A stretch of 64,000 nucleotides of DNA from Pseudomonas sp. SJZ079 (GCF_007993865.1 NZ_VIUH01000007.1:1-64000); one strand, 5' to 3'. Shown: positions 8,480 through 18,502, counted from the stretch's first letter. Notes: generated from the sequence alone by a model not told the origin. A program made the numbers and translations.

Positions 8480-9871
8480 ATGACTACTGCTGCCCTGATC
8501 GACGAACTGAAGACCCTGGTTGAGCCCGGCAAGGTGCTCACCGACGCCGCTTCCCTCGATGCCTACGGCAAGGATTGGACCAAGCATTTCGCGCCGGCGC
8601 CGCTGGCCATCGCCTTTCCCAAGAGTGTCGAACAGGTCCAGGCCATCGTCCGCTGGGCCAATCAGCACAGGGTCGCGCTGGTGCCGTCTGGCGGGCGTAC
8701 CGGGCTGTCTGCCGCAGCGGTGGCGGCTCACGGCGAAGTGGTAGTCGCCTTCGACTACATGAACCAGATTCTCGGTTTCAACGCCTACGACCGCACCGTG
8801 GTCTGTCAGCCGGGCGTGATTACCCAGCAGCTGCAGGCCTTCGCCGAAGAGCAGGGGCTGTATTACCCGGTGGACTTCGCCTCGGCCGGTTCCAGTCAGA
8901 TTGGCGGCAATATCGGCACCAATGCCGGCGGGATCAAGGTGATTCGCTACGGCATGACCCGCAACTGGGTGGCCGGGCTGAAGGTGGTCACCGGCACCGG
9001 CGAGTTGCTGGAGCTGAACAAGGACCTGATCAAGAACGCCACCGGCTATGACCTGCGCCAGCTGTTCATCGGTGCCGAGGGCACCCTGGGCTTCGTGGTC
9101 GAGGCCACCATGCGCCTGGATCGCGCGCCGCAGAACCTCACCGCCATGGTCCTCGGCGCCGCCGATTTCGACTCGATCATGCCGGTGCTGCACGCCTTCC
9201 AGAACAAGCTCGACCTGACCGCATTCGAGTTCTTCTCCGACAAGGCGCTGGCCAAGGTGCTGGCGCGCGGCGATGTGCCGGCCGCCTTCGACACCGAGTG
9301 TCCGTTCTACGCCCTGCTGGAGTTCGAGGCGACCACCGAGGAGGTGGCCGACGCCGCCCTGGCCACCTTCGAACACTGCGTCGAGCAGGGTTGGGTGCTC
9401 GATGGCGTGATGAGCCAGAGCGAGCAGCAGCTGCAGAACCTGTGGAAGCTGCGCGAATACATCTCCGAAACCATCTCGCACTGGACCCCGTACAAGAACG
9501 ACATCTCGGTCACAGTCTCCAAGGTGCCGGCCTTCCTGCACGATATCGACGCCATCGTCGGCGAGCACTACCCGGACTTCGAAATCGTCTGGTTCGGTCA
9601 TATCGGCGACGGCAACCTGCACCTGAACATCCTCAAGCCGGATGAGCTGAGCAAGGACGAATTCTTCGCCAAGTGCGCCACGGTGAACAAATGGGTGTTC
9701 GAGACCGTGCAGAAATACAACGGCTCGATCTCCGCCGAGCACGGCGTCGGCATGACCAAGCGCGACTACCTCGCTTACAGCCGCTCGGAGGCGGAAATCG
9801 GCTATATGAAGGCGATCAAGGCGGTGTTCGATCCGAACGGCATTATGAACCCCGGCAAAATCTTCCCCTGA
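8480..9871 (+). CDS. FAD-linked D-2-hydroxyglutarate dehydrogenase
   Basis: The 463-residue flavoprotein has an FAD-binding PCMH domain (VPSGGRTGLSAAAV, SSQIGGNIGTNAGG) and an FAD-oxidase C-terminal domain (HIGDGNLHLN, SAEHGVGMTKRDY, NPGKIFP). It should oxidise D-2-hydroxyglutarate back to 2-oxoglutarate, passing electrons to ETF. Work in Pseudomonas showed that this enzyme and SerA are functionally coupled, and the divergent pairing here (188 bases apart) fits that. The start at 8480 matches the PA0317 length; an upstream ATG at 8438 would add 14 unlikely residues. Family alternatives are glycolate or D-lactate dehydrogenase. Confidence 0.88.
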   Translation: MTTAALIDELKTLVEPGKVLTDAASLDAYGKDWTKHFAPAPLAIAFPKSVEQVQAIVRWANQHRVALVPSGGRTGLSAAAVAAHGEVVVAFDYMNQILGFNAYDRTVVCQPGVITQQLQAFAEEQGLYYPVDFASAGSSQIGGNIGTNAGGIKVIRYGMTRNWVAGLKVVTGTGELLELNKDLIKNATGYDLRQLFIGAEGTLGFVVEATMRLDRAPQNLTAMVLGAADFDSIMPVLHAFQNKLDLTAFEFFSDKALAKVLARGDVPAAFDTECPFYALLEFEATTEEVADAALATFEHCVEQGWVLDGVMSQSEQQLQNLWKLREYISETISHWTPYKNDISVTVSKVPAFLHDIDAIVGEHYPDFEIVWFGHIGDGNLHLNILKPDELSKDEFFAKCATVNKWVFETVQKYNGSISAEHGVGMTKRDYLAYSRSEAEIGYMKAIKAVFDPNGIMNPGKIFP

Positions 9872-9895
9872 AAGCTACTGCGGGCTTCGCGCGCT

Positions 9896-9959
9896 GTAGG
9901 AGCCAGCTTGCTGGCGATGCTGTTGCGTTGCGCAGGATCGCCAGCAAGCTGGCGCCTAC
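9896..9959. repeat. REPIN-type inverted REP pair
   Basis: GTAGGAGCCAGCTTGCTGGC is followed after a short spacer by its near-complement ending CGCCAGCAAGCTGGCGCCTAC. The same REP family occurs at 59964-60033. It lies 25 bases after the D-2-hydroxyglutarate dehydrogenase stop and could act as a transcript-end hairpin. Confidence 0.85.
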
Positions 9960-10080
9960 GAAGTGCCTGGGTCGAGTGCAACGTACCCTCAGCAGCCTAT
10001 AAGCCTTTGGTCGCAGCGACAGCGTCCTGTCGCTCGGCCAGCATGACCAGTCCACTATTGATCAGACCTAGGAGTCGGTG

Positions 10081-10746
10081 ATGAGTTACCAGCACCAGTA
10101 TGTCGACGGCACCCATATCCACTTCCCCTTGGGCAAGGTGGTGTGCATCGGGCGCAACTACGCCGAGCATGCCAAGGAATTGAATAACCCGGTGCCGAGC
10201 GAGCCGCTGCTGTTCATCAAGGCCGGCAGCTGTGTGGTGCCGTTGGACGATGGTTTCAGCATTCCGGGCGATCGCGGTGCGGTGCATTATGAGGCGGAGA
10301 TCGCCGTGCTGATCGGCAAGCCGCTGTCGCGTACACCCAATAGTGAGGAGGTGCTGGATGCCATCTCCGGCTTCGCCCCGGCCCTCGATCTGACCCTGCG
10401 CGACCTGCAGGCTCGGCTCAAGGAAAAAGGCTACCCCTGGGAGGTCGCCAAGTCCTTCGACGGCGCCTGTGTGCTGGCCCCCTTCGTGCCGGGTGACGCG
10501 CTGGAAGACCTGAGCGACATCGGCATTCGCCTGAGCATCAACGGCGAGGTGCGCCAGAACGGTAACAGTCGCGACATGCTCAATCCGATCCTGCCGATGA
10601 TCCAGCACATCTGCGGTCATTTCAGCCTGCAGCCGGGCGATGTGATCCTGACCGGCACGCCGGCCGGCGTCGGGCCGCTGCATAAAGGCGACGAACTGGT
10701 GTTAGAGTTGCTCGGTCACTCACGCTTCGCCAGTCGCGTGTTGTGA
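10081..10746 (+). CDS. Fumarylacetoacetate hydrolase family protein
   Basis: This 221-residue FAH-superfamily protein has GRNYAEHAKELN near the N-terminus and metal ligands in HYEAEIAVLIGKPL. Further motifs are FDGACVLAPF, NGEVRQNGNSRDM and the closing DVILTGTPAGVGPL. Bacterial members of this size include acylpyruvases and oxaloacetate decarboxylases, so 2-oxo acid cleavage or decarboxylation is the likely activity, but the substrate is not determined. The start at 10081 follows AGGAG by 6 bases. Its position matches PA0318. Confidence 0.85.
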   Translation: MSYQHQYVDGTHIHFPLGKVVCIGRNYAEHAKELNNPVPSEPLLFIKAGSCVVPLDDGFSIPGDRGAVHYEAEIAVLIGKPLSRTPNSEEVLDAISGFAPALDLTLRDLQARLKEKGYPWEVAKSFDGACVLAPFVPGDALEDLSDIGIRLSINGEVRQNGNSRDMLNPILPMIQHICGHFSLQPGDVILTGTPAGVGPLHKGDELVLELLGHSRFASRVL

Positions 10747-10849
10747 GTCTGGAAACGCCAGGAGGCGCTTCTTGCCGATATTCGCCGGAAATCGAATCTT
10801 AATCGCTGACCTCTAGTCTGATGGCCATCGTTCTGCCGAGTAGTGTTCG

Positions 10850-11758
10850 ATGTCTGCTGCCACTTTTCGTCTGCCGCGCCTGCGTTGGCTGGCGCTGATC
10901 TCCTTGGTTGCGCTGCTGTCAGGGTTGGTCAACTACCAGCACTGGGATGATCGCGCCTATTTCTGGTTCAAGGAGCAGCGCCTGAGTCGCGCCGATCAGC
11001 AGGCGAGCATCTGGCTGCCAGGCTATCGGGTGGTGGTTCAGGGTAGGCCGCTGCTCGGCCTGGAGGACGATGAAACCTCCGGGCTGACCTACAACGCCGA
11101 CACCGATACCTTATTCACCGTGACCGGTAAGCATCCGCAGCTGGTCGAACTGTCGCTCGCTGGCGTTGTGCTGCGGCGTATCGCCCTCACCGGCTTCGCC
11201 GATCCCGAGGGGGTCGAGGTGCTCGCGGATGGCCAGTTGGCGATCATCGACGAGCGTCGGCGCACGCTGACGGCCTTCAGTCTGGCTGCCGATGCGTTGA
11301 GCCTCGATGCGCAGGATTATCCATCCTTCGACCTGGGCTTTGCCGATGCGGGCAACAAGGGCTTCGAGGGTATTGCCTGGGACTCCCGCCAACAGCGGGT
11401 CTTGCTGGGCAAGGAGCGTGGCCCTCTGGGGCTGTTCAGCCTGCCGTTTCCTGGCGAGGACGGTGTGTCGAGTGGCCTGCAAGCCATGCCCGCGGGTAAC
11501 TTGTTCGTCCGCGACATCTCCTCCCTGAGCTATGACGCGCGCACCGGGCACTCGCTGCTGCTGTCCGACGAGTCGCAATTGCTGCTTGAGCTGGATGGCA
11601 GCGGTGAGCCGGTCAGTTTCATCAGCCTCAACGCAGGCCTGCATGGCCTGCGCAGCAGCATCAAGCAGGGGGAGGGGGTGACCATGGATGCGGCGGGCAA
11701 TATCTATATCGTCAGCGAGCCCAACCTGCTGTACGTGTTCAAGAGGAAAGCCGGCTAA
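10850..11758 (+). CDS. SdiA-regulated domain protein (YjiK-like), membrane anchored
   Basis: The 302-residue product has a short N-terminal membrane segment (about residues 13-25), then a periplasmic beta-propeller-like SdiA-regulated domain. Characteristic strands are DDETSGLTYNADTDTLFTVT, FADPEGVEVLADGQLAIIDE, NKGFEGIAWD and QGEGVTMDAAGNIYIVSEPN. Acidic loop residues suggest calcium binding. Function is unknown. It is about 100 bases downstream of the FAH gene with its own start context, and no clear operon link is visible. Confidence 0.75.
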   Translation: MSAATFRLPRLRWLALISLVALLSGLVNYQHWDDRAYFWFKEQRLSRADQQASIWLPGYRVVVQGRPLLGLEDDETSGLTYNADTDTLFTVTGKHPQLVELSLAGVVLRRIALTGFADPEGVEVLADGQLAIIDERRRTLTAFSLAADALSLDAQDYPSFDLGFADAGNKGFEGIAWDSRQQRVLLGKERGPLGLFSLPFPGEDGVSSGLQAMPAGNLFVRDISSLSYDARTGHSLLLSDESQLLLELDGSGEPVSFISLNAGLHGLRSSIKQGEGVTMDAAGNIYIVSEPNLLYVFKRKAG

Positions 11759-11926
11759 GGGGGCGTTCGGCAGCTCGCTGGGTCTCCGCTCGCGTCACAC
11801 CAAGTTCCGCAAATTGAGTGGACCACCACGCATGCGCCTCACCGAACCTACGACGCTGATGGATATTTCTAACTCACCACATTAGAGCCTGATCCCCTCC
11901 CTCGCGCAGTTGCCCAGTCTGGATGG

Positions 11927-12598
11927 CTAGCGCTTGAGCTGCCTGACGCCCTCGGCGGTGCCGAGCAACAGCAAGTCTGCCGGGCGGGCGGCGAACAGGC
12001 CATTGCAGACTACGCCGACGATATTGTTGATCTGCGCTTCCAGCTCGCGCGGGTTGACGATGCTCAGGTTGTGCACGTCGAGAATCTGGTTGCCGTTATC
12101 GGTGATCACGCCGTCGCGGTACACCGGATCGCCGCCCAGCTTGACTAGCTCGCGGGCCACATGGCTGCGCGCCATCGGGATCACTTCCACCGGCAGCGGG
12201 AAGGCGCCGAGGACTGGCACCAGCTTGCTGGCGTCGGCAATGCAGACAAAGGTCTTGGCCACGGCCGCGACGATTTTCTCGCGGGTCAGCGCGGCGCCGC
12301 CGCCCTTGATCAGGTTGAGGTGCTCGTCGCTCTCGTCGGCGCCATCGACATAGAACTCCAGGTCGCTGACGGTGGTCAGTTCATAGACCGGGATGCCGTG
12401 GCCTTTCAGGCGTGCGGCGGTGGCTTCCGAGCTGGCCACTGCGCCGTCGAATGCCATTTTGTGCTGGGCCAGGGCATCGATAAAGCAATTGGCGGTGGAG
12501 CCGGTGCCGACCCCGACTATGCTCTTGGCGTCGAGCTGGGGAAGGATGAAGTCGACCGCCGCCTGGGCGACCGCTTGCTTGAGTTGATCCTGATTCAT
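11927..12598 (-). CDS. rpiA: Ribose-5-phosphate isomerase A
   Basis: This 223-residue enzyme interconverts ribose-5-phosphate and ribulose-5-phosphate in the pentose phosphate pathway. The phosphate-binding loop [16 protein letters not shown], the [20 protein letters not shown] active-site block and LPVEVIPMA are intact. The start at 12598 (MNQDQLKQ) gives the normal length. A much longer open frame continues upstream antisense to ilvA but has no family similarity. It is divergent from ilvA. Confidence 0.95.
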   Translation of the reverse strand: MNQDQLKQAVAQAAVDFILPQLDAKSIVGVGTGSTANCFIDALAQHKMAFDGAVASSEATAARLKGHGIPVYELTTVSDLEFYVDGADESDEHLNLIKGGGAALTREKIVAAVAKTFVCIADASKLVPVLGAFPLPVEVIPMARSHVARELVKLGGDPVYRDGVITDNGNQILDVHNLSIVNPRELEAQINNIVGVVCNGLFAARPADLLLLGTAEGVRQLKR

Positions 12599-12829
12599 GC
12601 CGGGGTCCACGCATAGAGAAGAGAAACTGAGGCTGCGGATTATAGCCGCAAGCGCAGGCAAACCTCGCCCTGGATCAAGCGCCGTGTCCGCCCACTCGCT
12701 GGCAAAGCTGTATGCGTTGGCGGTCAGGGTGGCAAAGGCCCGCGAGCCCCCTTGGATTGTCGGTGGTCGTTCGGCGGACGCCTGGGGTAGACTCGGTGGT
12801 TCCCCGGAAACCCGCCAGCGATGCCGCCC

Positions 12830-14344
12830 ATGCTCGAACAGTACGTCAAGAAGATCCTCACCTCGCGCGTTTATGACGTGGCGGTGGAAACCCCTCTGCA
12901 AACCGCCAACCAGCTTTCCGAGCGTCTGGGTAACCAGATTTTGCTCAAGCGCGAAGACCTGCAGCCGGTGTACTCGTTCAAGATTCGCGGAGCCTACAAC
13001 AAGCTGGCGCAGCTCACGCCCGAGGAGCTGGCGCGCGGCGTGGTCACCGCCTCGGCCGGTAACCATGCCCAGGGCCTGGCCCTGGCGGCCAAGGTGCTGG
13101 GGGTCAAGGCGACCATCGTGATGCCCAAGACCACCCCGGAGATCAAGGTGCACGGCGTACGCTCGCGCGGCGGCAAGGTGGTGTTGCATGGCGACAGCTT
13201 CCCCGAGGCGCTGGCCCATTCGCTGAAATTGGTGGAGGAAAAGGGTTATACCTATGTCCACCCCTATGACGATCCGCACACCATCGCCGGCCAGGGCACC
13301 GTGGCCATGGAGATTCTTCGTCAACATCCCGGCCAGCTGGACGCGATTTTCGTGCCGGTCGGCGGCGGTGGGCTGATCGCCGGGATCGCCGCCTATGTGA
13401 AGTACCTGCGTCCCGAGATCAAGGTCATCGGCGTCGAGCCGGACGACTCCAATTGCCTGCAGGCCGCCATGGCCGCGGGCGAGCGCGTGGTGCTGAGCCA
13501 GGTCGGGTTGTTCGCCGACGGTGTGGCGGTGGCGCAGATAGGCGCGCACGGCTTCGACATCTGCAAGGACTATGTCGACGAAGTCATCACCGTCAGCACC
13601 GACGAGATCTGTGCGGCGATCAAGGACATCTACGACGACACCCGCTCGATCACCGAGCCGGCCGGCGCTCTGGGTGTGGCCGGGATCAAGAAGTATGTCG
13701 AGCGCGAAGGCTGCAGCGGGCAGGTGCTGGTCGGCATCGACTCGGGCGCCAACGTCAACTTCGACCGCCTGCGGCATGTCGCCGAGCGGGCCGAGTTGGG
13801 CGAGAAACGCGAAGCGATCATCGCCGTGACCATCCCGGAACGGCCGGGCAGCTTCAAGGCCTTCTGCGAAGCGATCGGCAAACGCCAGATCACCGAGTTC
13901 AACTACCGCTACCACACCGCCACCGAGGCGCACATCTTCGTCGGCGTGCAGACCCACCCGGACAGCGACCCGCGTGCGGCGTTGGTGGCAAGCCTACGCA
14001 GTCAGGGCTTCCCGGTACAGGACCTGACCGACAACGAACTGGCCAAGCTGCATATCCGTCACATGGTCGGCGGCCATGCGGCGCGGGTCAGCGATGAAGT
14101 GGTATTCCGCTTCGAGTTTCCCGAGCGGCCAGGCGCCCTGTTCAACTTCCTGCAAAAGCTCGGCGGGCGCTGGAATATCTCGATGTTCCACTACCGTAAC
14201 CACGGCGCCGCCGATGGTCGAGTACTGGCGGCATTGCAGGTACCACACGAGGAACGCCAGTTGATTCCCGCCGCGCTGGATGCCATCGGTTATCCCTATT
14301 GGGATGAGACCGACAACCCGGCCTACAAACTTTTTCTGGGGTAA
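12830..14344 (+). CDS. ilvA: Biosynthetic threonine ammonia-lyase
   Basis: This 504-residue PLP enzyme deaminates threonine to 2-oxobutyrate for isoleucine synthesis. The PLP lysine is in [11 protein letters not shown], the phosphate loop is [13 protein letters not shown], and [11 protein letters not shown] is present. Two C-terminal ACT-like regulatory domains ([32 protein letters not shown]) indicate the isoleucine-inhibited, valine-activated biosynthetic form. ATG 12830 is chosen ([10 protein letters not shown]); an in-frame ATG at 12821 adds three residues. Neither has a strong Shine-Dalgarno. The DUF2269 gene follows 4 bases after the stop. Confidence 0.95.
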   Translation: MLEQYVKKILTSRVYDVAVETPLQTANQLSERLGNQILLKREDLQPVYSFKIRGAYNKLAQLTPEELARGVVTASAGNHAQGLALAAKVLGVKATIVMPKTTPEIKVHGVRSRGGKVVLHGDSFPEALAHSLKLVEEKGYTYVHPYDDPHTIAGQGTVAMEILRQHPGQLDAIFVPVGGGGLIAGIAAYVKYLRPEIKVIGVEPDDSNCLQAAMAAGERVVLSQVGLFADGVAVAQIGAHGFDICKDYVDEVITVSTDEICAAIKDIYDDTRSITEPAGALGVAGIKKYVEREGCSGQVLVGIDSGANVNFDRLRHVAERAELGEKREAIIAVTIPERPGSFKAFCEAIGKRQITEFNYRYHTATEAHIFVGVQTHPDSDPRAALVASLRSQGFPVQDLTDNELAKLHIRHMVGGHAARVSDEVVFRFEFPERPGALFNFLQKLGGRWNISMFHYRNHGAADGRVLAALQVPHEERQLIPAALDAIGYPYWDETDNPAYKLFLG

Positions 14345-14348
14345 GTCC

Positions 14349-14789
14349 GTGGAACACTACCAGCTGCTGAAAATCGCCCACAGCCTGCCCGGCATTCTGC
14401 TGCTGCTCGGCCTGGTGGCCCATGTGGCGATGCTATGGAAGGCCTGGCGCGGCGGCGATACGGCCGTGTTGCAGCGCAAACTCAGGCGTACCCGGCTGCT
14501 CAGTTTGCCGCTGCTCGGCCTGTTGGCCTTGAGTCTGCCGGTCAGCGGTTGGTGGCTGGTGAACCTGGCCGCTTTTTCGCTGGGGCAGACCTGGCTGCTG
14601 GCGAGCAGTCTGTTGTTCGGGGTGCTGGCGGTTGTGTTCCTGTTGCTGGCTGCCCGCCTGTCGGCTTGGCAGGCCCTGGGCGACACTCCAGCGCCCGCGC
14701 GCTTGCTGCGTTTCACGGCTGCTTATGCCGGGCTGATGCTGCTGCTGATAGTGCTGATCATGGGGCTGATGGGCGCCAAGCCAGCCTGA
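14349..14789 (+). CDS. DUF2269-like small integral membrane protein
   Basis: The 146-residue product is very hydrophobic, with four predicted membrane helices (about residues 8-28, 48-70, 76-99, 120-142). It resembles DUF2269 membrane proteins. The start is GTG 14349, with GGGGTAAG immediately before it; the frame is open further upstream inside ilvA but that part is a shadow. Translation is probably coupled to ilvA, whose stop is 4 bases away. No function is assigned. Confidence 0.7.
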   Translation: MEHYQLLKIAHSLPGILLLLGLVAHVAMLWKAWRGGDTAVLQRKLRRTRLLSLPLLGLLALSLPVSGWWLVNLAAFSLGQTWLLASSLLFGVLAVVFLLLAARLSAWQALGDTPAPARLLRFTAAYAGLMLLLIVLIMGLMGAKPA

Positions 14790-14809
14790 GGCCGGCGGGC
14801 ACACACGGA

Positions 14810-14837
14810 AACGCCGCCTGCTCAGGCGGCGTTTTTC
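14810..14837 (+). terminator. Rho-independent terminator between convergent genes
   Basis: AACGCCGCCTG-CTC-AGGCGGCGTT followed by T residues, 20 bases after the DUF2269 stop. The A-run on the other side is weak, so it mainly serves the plus strand. Confidence 0.9.
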
Positions 14838-14857
14838 ATTGCGCAGGCGGCCTTGCC

Positions 14858-15511
14858 TCAGCGCAGCGAAATTACCGGCCAGCCGCGTTTCTGTGCTTCG
14901 GCGCGCAGGCTCGGGTCGGGGTCGACCGCCACTGGGCGGGTCACCTGCTCGAGCAGCGGCAGGTCATTCATCGAGTCGCTGTAAAAGCAGCTGTCGTCCA
15001 GATTGTGGCCGGTTTCCTGCAGCCAGCGATCGAGGCGGGTGACCTTGCCTTCGCGGAAGCAGGGCACGTCGGTGGTGCGACCGGTGTAGCGGCCATTGTG
15101 CATCTCGCACTCGGTGGCCAGCAGGGTGTCGACCCCCAGGCGCGCGACAATCGGCGCGGTGACGAAGCGGTTGGTGGCGGTGATGATCAGCAGCTTGTCG
15201 CCGGCGGCGCGGTGTTCGGCCAGCAGCGCCTCGCCCTTGCTCAGGATGATCGGCTCCACGCAGTCGCGCATGAACTCGCGGTGCCACTGCTCGAGCTGGG
15301 CCATTTCGCTACGGCCGAGGATTTCCAGGCTGAAATTCAGGTAGTCGGTGATATCCAGTCGCCCGGCCAGGTAATCCTGGTAGAAGGCGTCGTTGCGCGC
15401 CTTGTAGGCGACGCCGTCGAGAATGCCGCGCGCGCACAGATAATCGCCCCAGGCGTGGTCGCTATCGCCGCCGAGCAGGGTGTTGTCGAGATCGAATAGA
15501 GCCAAACGCAC
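14858..15511 (-). CDS. HAD-IB family phosphatase (SerB/histidinol-phosphatase-like)
   Basis: This 217-residue HAD hydrolase has motif [14 protein letters not shown] (nucleophile Asp in DLDNT), motif [12 protein letters not shown], the Lys in REGKVTRL, and motif [16 protein letters not shown]. The cap lies between residues about 15 and 90. HAD-IB enzymes act on phosphoserine or similar small phosphate esters. The gene at this position in P. aeruginosa (PA0335) has been linked to histidinol-phosphate phosphatase, which is the most attractive guess. It is convergent with DUF2269 and divergent from rppH. Confidence 0.8.
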   Translation of the reverse strand: MRLALFDLDNTLLGGDSDHAWGDYLCARGILDGVAYKARNDAFYQDYLAGRLDITDYLNFSLEILGRSEMAQLEQWHREFMRDCVEPIILSKGEALLAEHRAAGDKLLIITATNRFVTAPIVARLGVDTLLATECEMHNGRYTGRTTDVPCFREGKVTRLDRWLQETGHNLDDSCFYSDSMNDLPLLEQVTRPVAVDPDPSLRAEAQKRGWPVISLR

Positions 15512-15577
15512 GGGACACCTTTAATCAAAAACATCGAAAGGCGGCCAGAATAGCGGCTTTTATCGGTCATTCCCATT

Positions 15578-15646
15578 AGGCTCTGTTGACCTAGGGTTAC
15601 GAGCAGTGCATCCGCCGCGGCCGACAACCTTAGGTCAACAGAGCCT
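15578..15646. repeat. Short inverted-repeat element (69 bp)
   Basis: AGGCTCTGTTGACCTAGGGTT at 15578 is mirrored by AACCTTAGGTCAACAGAGCCT ending at 15646, one mismatch in 21. The core is GC-rich with no gene. It lies in the divergent promoter region of the HAD gene and rppH. It may be a minimal MITE or the ends of a deleted IS; its CTCTGTTG end recalls several IS families. Confidence 0.7.
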
Positions 15647-15723
15647 GGGCTTGTCCGTCGCGTTGCCGCTGTTGCGGCCTTTGTGGAACAATGCCGAAAC
15701 ATGCGTTTACGAGGTTGTGCGCC

Positions 15724-16203
15724 GTGATCGATCCAGATGGTTTTCGCCCCAATGTCGGCATCATCCTGACCAATGAGGCCGGCCAGGTGCTGTGGGCGCG
15801 TCGGATAAACCAGGAGGCCTGGCAGTTTCCGCAAGGCGGAATCAACGACCATGAGTCGCCGGAAGAGGCGTTGTACCGCGAGTTGAACGAAGAAGTCGGC
15901 CTGGAACAGCAGGATGTGAAAATTCTCGCCTGCACCCGCGGCTGGTTGCGCTATCGTCTGCCCCAGCGCCTGGTGCGGACCCACAGCCAACCGCTGTGCA
16001 TCGGCCAGAAGCAGAAGTGGTTCCTGTTGCGCCTGACCTCGGATGAGCAGCGCGTGCGCATGGACCTGACCAACAAGCCCGAATTCGATGGTTGGCGCTG
16101 GGTCAGTTACTGGTATCCGCTGGGCCAGGTGGTCACATTCAAGCGCGAGGTTTACCGTCGCGCCCTCAAGGAACTCGCTCCGCGCCTGCTGGCGTCGGAC
16201 TGA
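15724..16203 (+). CDS. rppH: RNA 5'-pyrophosphohydrolase, Nudix family
   Basis: This 159-residue Nudix enzyme removes pyrophosphate from 5' ends of mRNA and so triggers RNase E decay. The Nudix box spans [17 protein letters not shown] through NEEVGL. The N-terminus [15 protein letters not shown] matches RppH exactly when the GTG at 15724 is used; an upstream frame extension to 15691 is not conserved. The typical RppH segments [13 protein letters not shown] and [13 protein letters not shown] are present. ptsP follows after 19 bases, the conserved rppH-ptsP arrangement. Confidence 0.95.
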   Translation: MIDPDGFRPNVGIILTNEAGQVLWARRINQEAWQFPQGGINDHESPEEALYRELNEEVGLEQQDVKILACTRGWLRYRLPQRLVRTHSQPLCIGQKQKWFLLRLTSDEQRVRMDLTNKPEFDGWRWVSYWYPLGQVVTFKREVYRRALKELAPRLLASD

Positions 16204-16222
16204 CACGGACTAGAGCCGAACC

Positions 16223-18502
16223 ATGCTCAATACGCTGCGCAAGATCGTCCAGGAAGTAAATGCCGCCAAGGACCTCAATGCGGCGTTGGGCATCATCGTG
16301 CAGCGGGTCAAGGCCGCCATGAACAGCCAGGTCTGCTCGGTCTACCTGCTCGATCCTGAGACCAATCGCTTCGTCCTGATGGCCACCGATGGCCTGAACA
16401 AACGCTCGATCGGCAAGGTCAGCATGGCGCCGAACGAAGGCCTGGTCGGCCTGGTCGGTACGCGCGAAGAACCGCTCAACCTGGAAGATGCCGCCAGCCA
16501 CCCACGCTTCCGTTACTTCGCCGAAACCGGCGAGGAGCGTTACGCCTCCTTCCTCGGCTCACCGATCATCCACCACCGCCGGGTGATGGGGGTGCTGGTC
16601 ATTCAGCAGAAGGAGCGTCGCCAGTTCGACGAGGGCGAGGAAGCCTTCCTGGTAACCATGAGCGCCCAGCTCGCCGGGGTCATCGCGCATGCCGAGGCGA
16701 CCGGCTCGATCCGCGGTCTGGGTAAGCAGGGCAAGGGCATTCAAGAAGCCAAGTTCATCGGCGTACCGGGTTCGCCCGGTGCGGCCATCGGTACGGCGGT
16801 GGTGGTCTTGCCACCGGCCGATCTGGATGTGGTGCCGGACAAGACAGTCACCGACATCGACGCCGAACTGGCGCTGTTCCAGACTGCCCTGGAAGGGGTG
16901 CGCGAGGATATGCGCAACCTCTCGGCGAAGATGGCCACCCAACTGCGTCCAGAGGAACGGGCGCTGTTCGACGTCTACCTGATGATGTTGGAAGACGCCG
17001 CCCTGGGCAACGAAGTGGTCAAGATCATCAAGACCGGGCAGTGGGCTCAGGGCGCCTTGTGCCAGGTGGTCAGCGAACACGTCAATCGCTTCGAGTTGAT
17101 GGACGACGCCTACCTGCGCGAGCGGGCGTCCGACGTCAAGGATCTCGGCCGGCGCCTGCTCGCCTACCTGCAGAAGGCTCGTCAGCAGACCCTGGAATAC
17201 CCGGATAACTGCATTCTGGTCAGCGAGGAACTGTCGCCCGCGATGCTCGGCGAAGTGCCGGAAGGCAAGCTGGTCGGCCTGGTCTCGGTGCTTGGCTCGG
17301 GCAACTCGCATGTGGCGATCTTCGCCCGCGCCATGGGCATTCCCACGGTGATGGGCGCGGTCGATCTGCCCTATTCGAAGATCGACGGCATTCAACTGAT
17401 CATCGACGGCTATCACGGCGAGGTGTTCACCAACCCCAGCGAGATTCTGCGCAAGCAGTACGCCGAGGTGGTCGAGGAAGAGCGCCAACTGAGTCAGGGC
17501 CTCGACGCCCTGCGCGCCTTGCCTTGCGAAACTCTGGACGGCCACCGCATGCCGCTGTGGGTCAACACCGGCCTGCTCGCCGATGTGGTGCGGGCGCAGG
17601 AGCGTGGTGCCGAAGGCGTCGGCCTGTACCGCACCGAAGTGCCGTTCATGATCAAAGAGCGCTTCCCCAGCGAGAAGGAGCAGCTGGCGATCTACCGCGA
17701 GCAGCTGGCGGCCTTCCACCCGCTGCCGGTGACCATGCGCAGTCTGGATATCGGCGGTGACAAGGCCTTGTCCTACTTCCCGATCAAGGAGGAGAACCCC
17801 TTCCTCGGCTGGCGTGGTATCCGCGTGACCCTCGATCACCCGGAAATCTTCCTGGTGCAGACCCGTGCCATGCTCAAGGCCAGCGAGGGGCTGAACAACC
17901 TGCGCATCCTGCTGCCGATGATTTCCGGTGTTCAGGAACTGGAAGAGGCGCAGCACCTGATCCATCGCGCCTGGGGTGAGGTGCGTGACGAGGGGGTGGA
18001 CATCCCGTTGCCGCCCATCGGGGTGATGATCGAGATTCCCGCGGCGGTCTATCAGACCCGTGAACTGGCGCGCCAGGTGGATTTTCTCTCGGTCGGCTCG
18101 AATGACCTGACGCAGTACCTGCTGGCTGTGGATCGCAACAATCCACGGGTTGCCGACCTCTACGACTTCCTCCACCCGGCAGTGCTGCAAGCCTTGCGCA
18201 AGGTGGTCGACGACGCCCATGCCGAAGGCAAGCCGGTGAGCATCTGTGGCGAAATGGCGGGCGATCCGGCTGCGGCGGTGCTGTTGATGGCCATGGGCTT
18301 CGACAGCCTGTCGATGAACGCGACCAATTTGCCGAAGGTGAAATGGCTGCTGCGGCAGATCAGCCTGAGCAAGGCCAAGGAGCTTCTGGCTCAGCTGATG
18401 TGCAATGACACCCCGCAGGTGAACCACAGCATCCTGCAACTGGCCCTGCGCAATCTCGGGCTGGGTCGAATGATTAACCCCGCCTCGGATATCCAGGCCT
18501 AG
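16223..18502 (+). CDS. ptsP: Phosphoenolpyruvate-protein phosphotransferase EI-Ntr
   Basis: The 759-residue protein is the first enzyme of the nitrogen phosphotransferase system, passing phosphate from PEP to NPr. An N-terminal GAF domain (about 16-150) senses signals such as glutamine. The EI N-terminal domain follows, with phospho-His at about 363 in GNSHVAIFARAMG. The PEP-binding TIM barrel comes last, with GLYRTEVPFM, RSLDIGGDK, FLGWRGIRV, GSNDLTQYLLAVDR and SICGEMAGDP. Length and order are those of full PtsP. The stop codon lies at the left end of the MITE-like copy 2. Confidence 0.95.
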   Translation: MLNTLRKIVQEVNAAKDLNAALGIIVQRVKAAMNSQVCSVYLLDPETNRFVLMATDGLNKRSIGKVSMAPNEGLVGLVGTREEPLNLEDAASHPRFRYFAETGEERYASFLGSPIIHHRRVMGVLVIQQKERRQFDEGEEAFLVTMSAQLAGVIAHAEATGSIRGLGKQGKGIQEAKFIGVPGSPGAAIGTAVVVLPPADLDVVPDKTVTDIDAELALFQTALEGVREDMRNLSAKMATQLRPEERALFDVYLMMLEDAALGNEVVKIIKTGQWAQGALCQVVSEHVNRFELMDDAYLRERASDVKDLGRRLLAYLQKARQQTLEYPDNCILVSEELSPAMLGEVPEGKLVGLVSVLGSGNSHVAIFARAMGIPTVMGAVDLPYSKIDGIQLIIDGYHGEVFTNPSEILRKQYAEVVEEERQLSQGLDALRALPCETLDGHRMPLWVNTGLLADVVRAQERGAEGVGLYRTEVPFMIKERFPSEKEQLAIYREQLAAFHPLPVTMRSLDIGGDKALSYFPIKEENPFLGWRGIRVTLDHPEIFLVQTRAMLKASEGLNNLRILLPMISGVQELEEAQHLIHRAWGEVRDEGVDIPLPPIGVMIEIPAAVYQTRELARQVDFLSVGSNDLTQYLLAVDRNNPRVADLYDFLHPAVLQALRKVVDDAHAEGKPVSICGEMAGDPAAAVLLMAMGFDSLSMNATNLPKVKWLLRQISLSKAKELLAQLMCNDTPQVNHSILQLALRNLGLGRMINPASDIQA

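Noticed and set aside
12599..13957. Long upstream extension of the rpiA frame
   Set aside because: It runs antisense to ilvA and has no similarity; RpiA has its normal start at 12598.
16559..18439. 626-codon minus-strand frame opposite ptsP
   Set aside because: Antisense shadow in GC-rich sequence; ptsP is intact and conserved.
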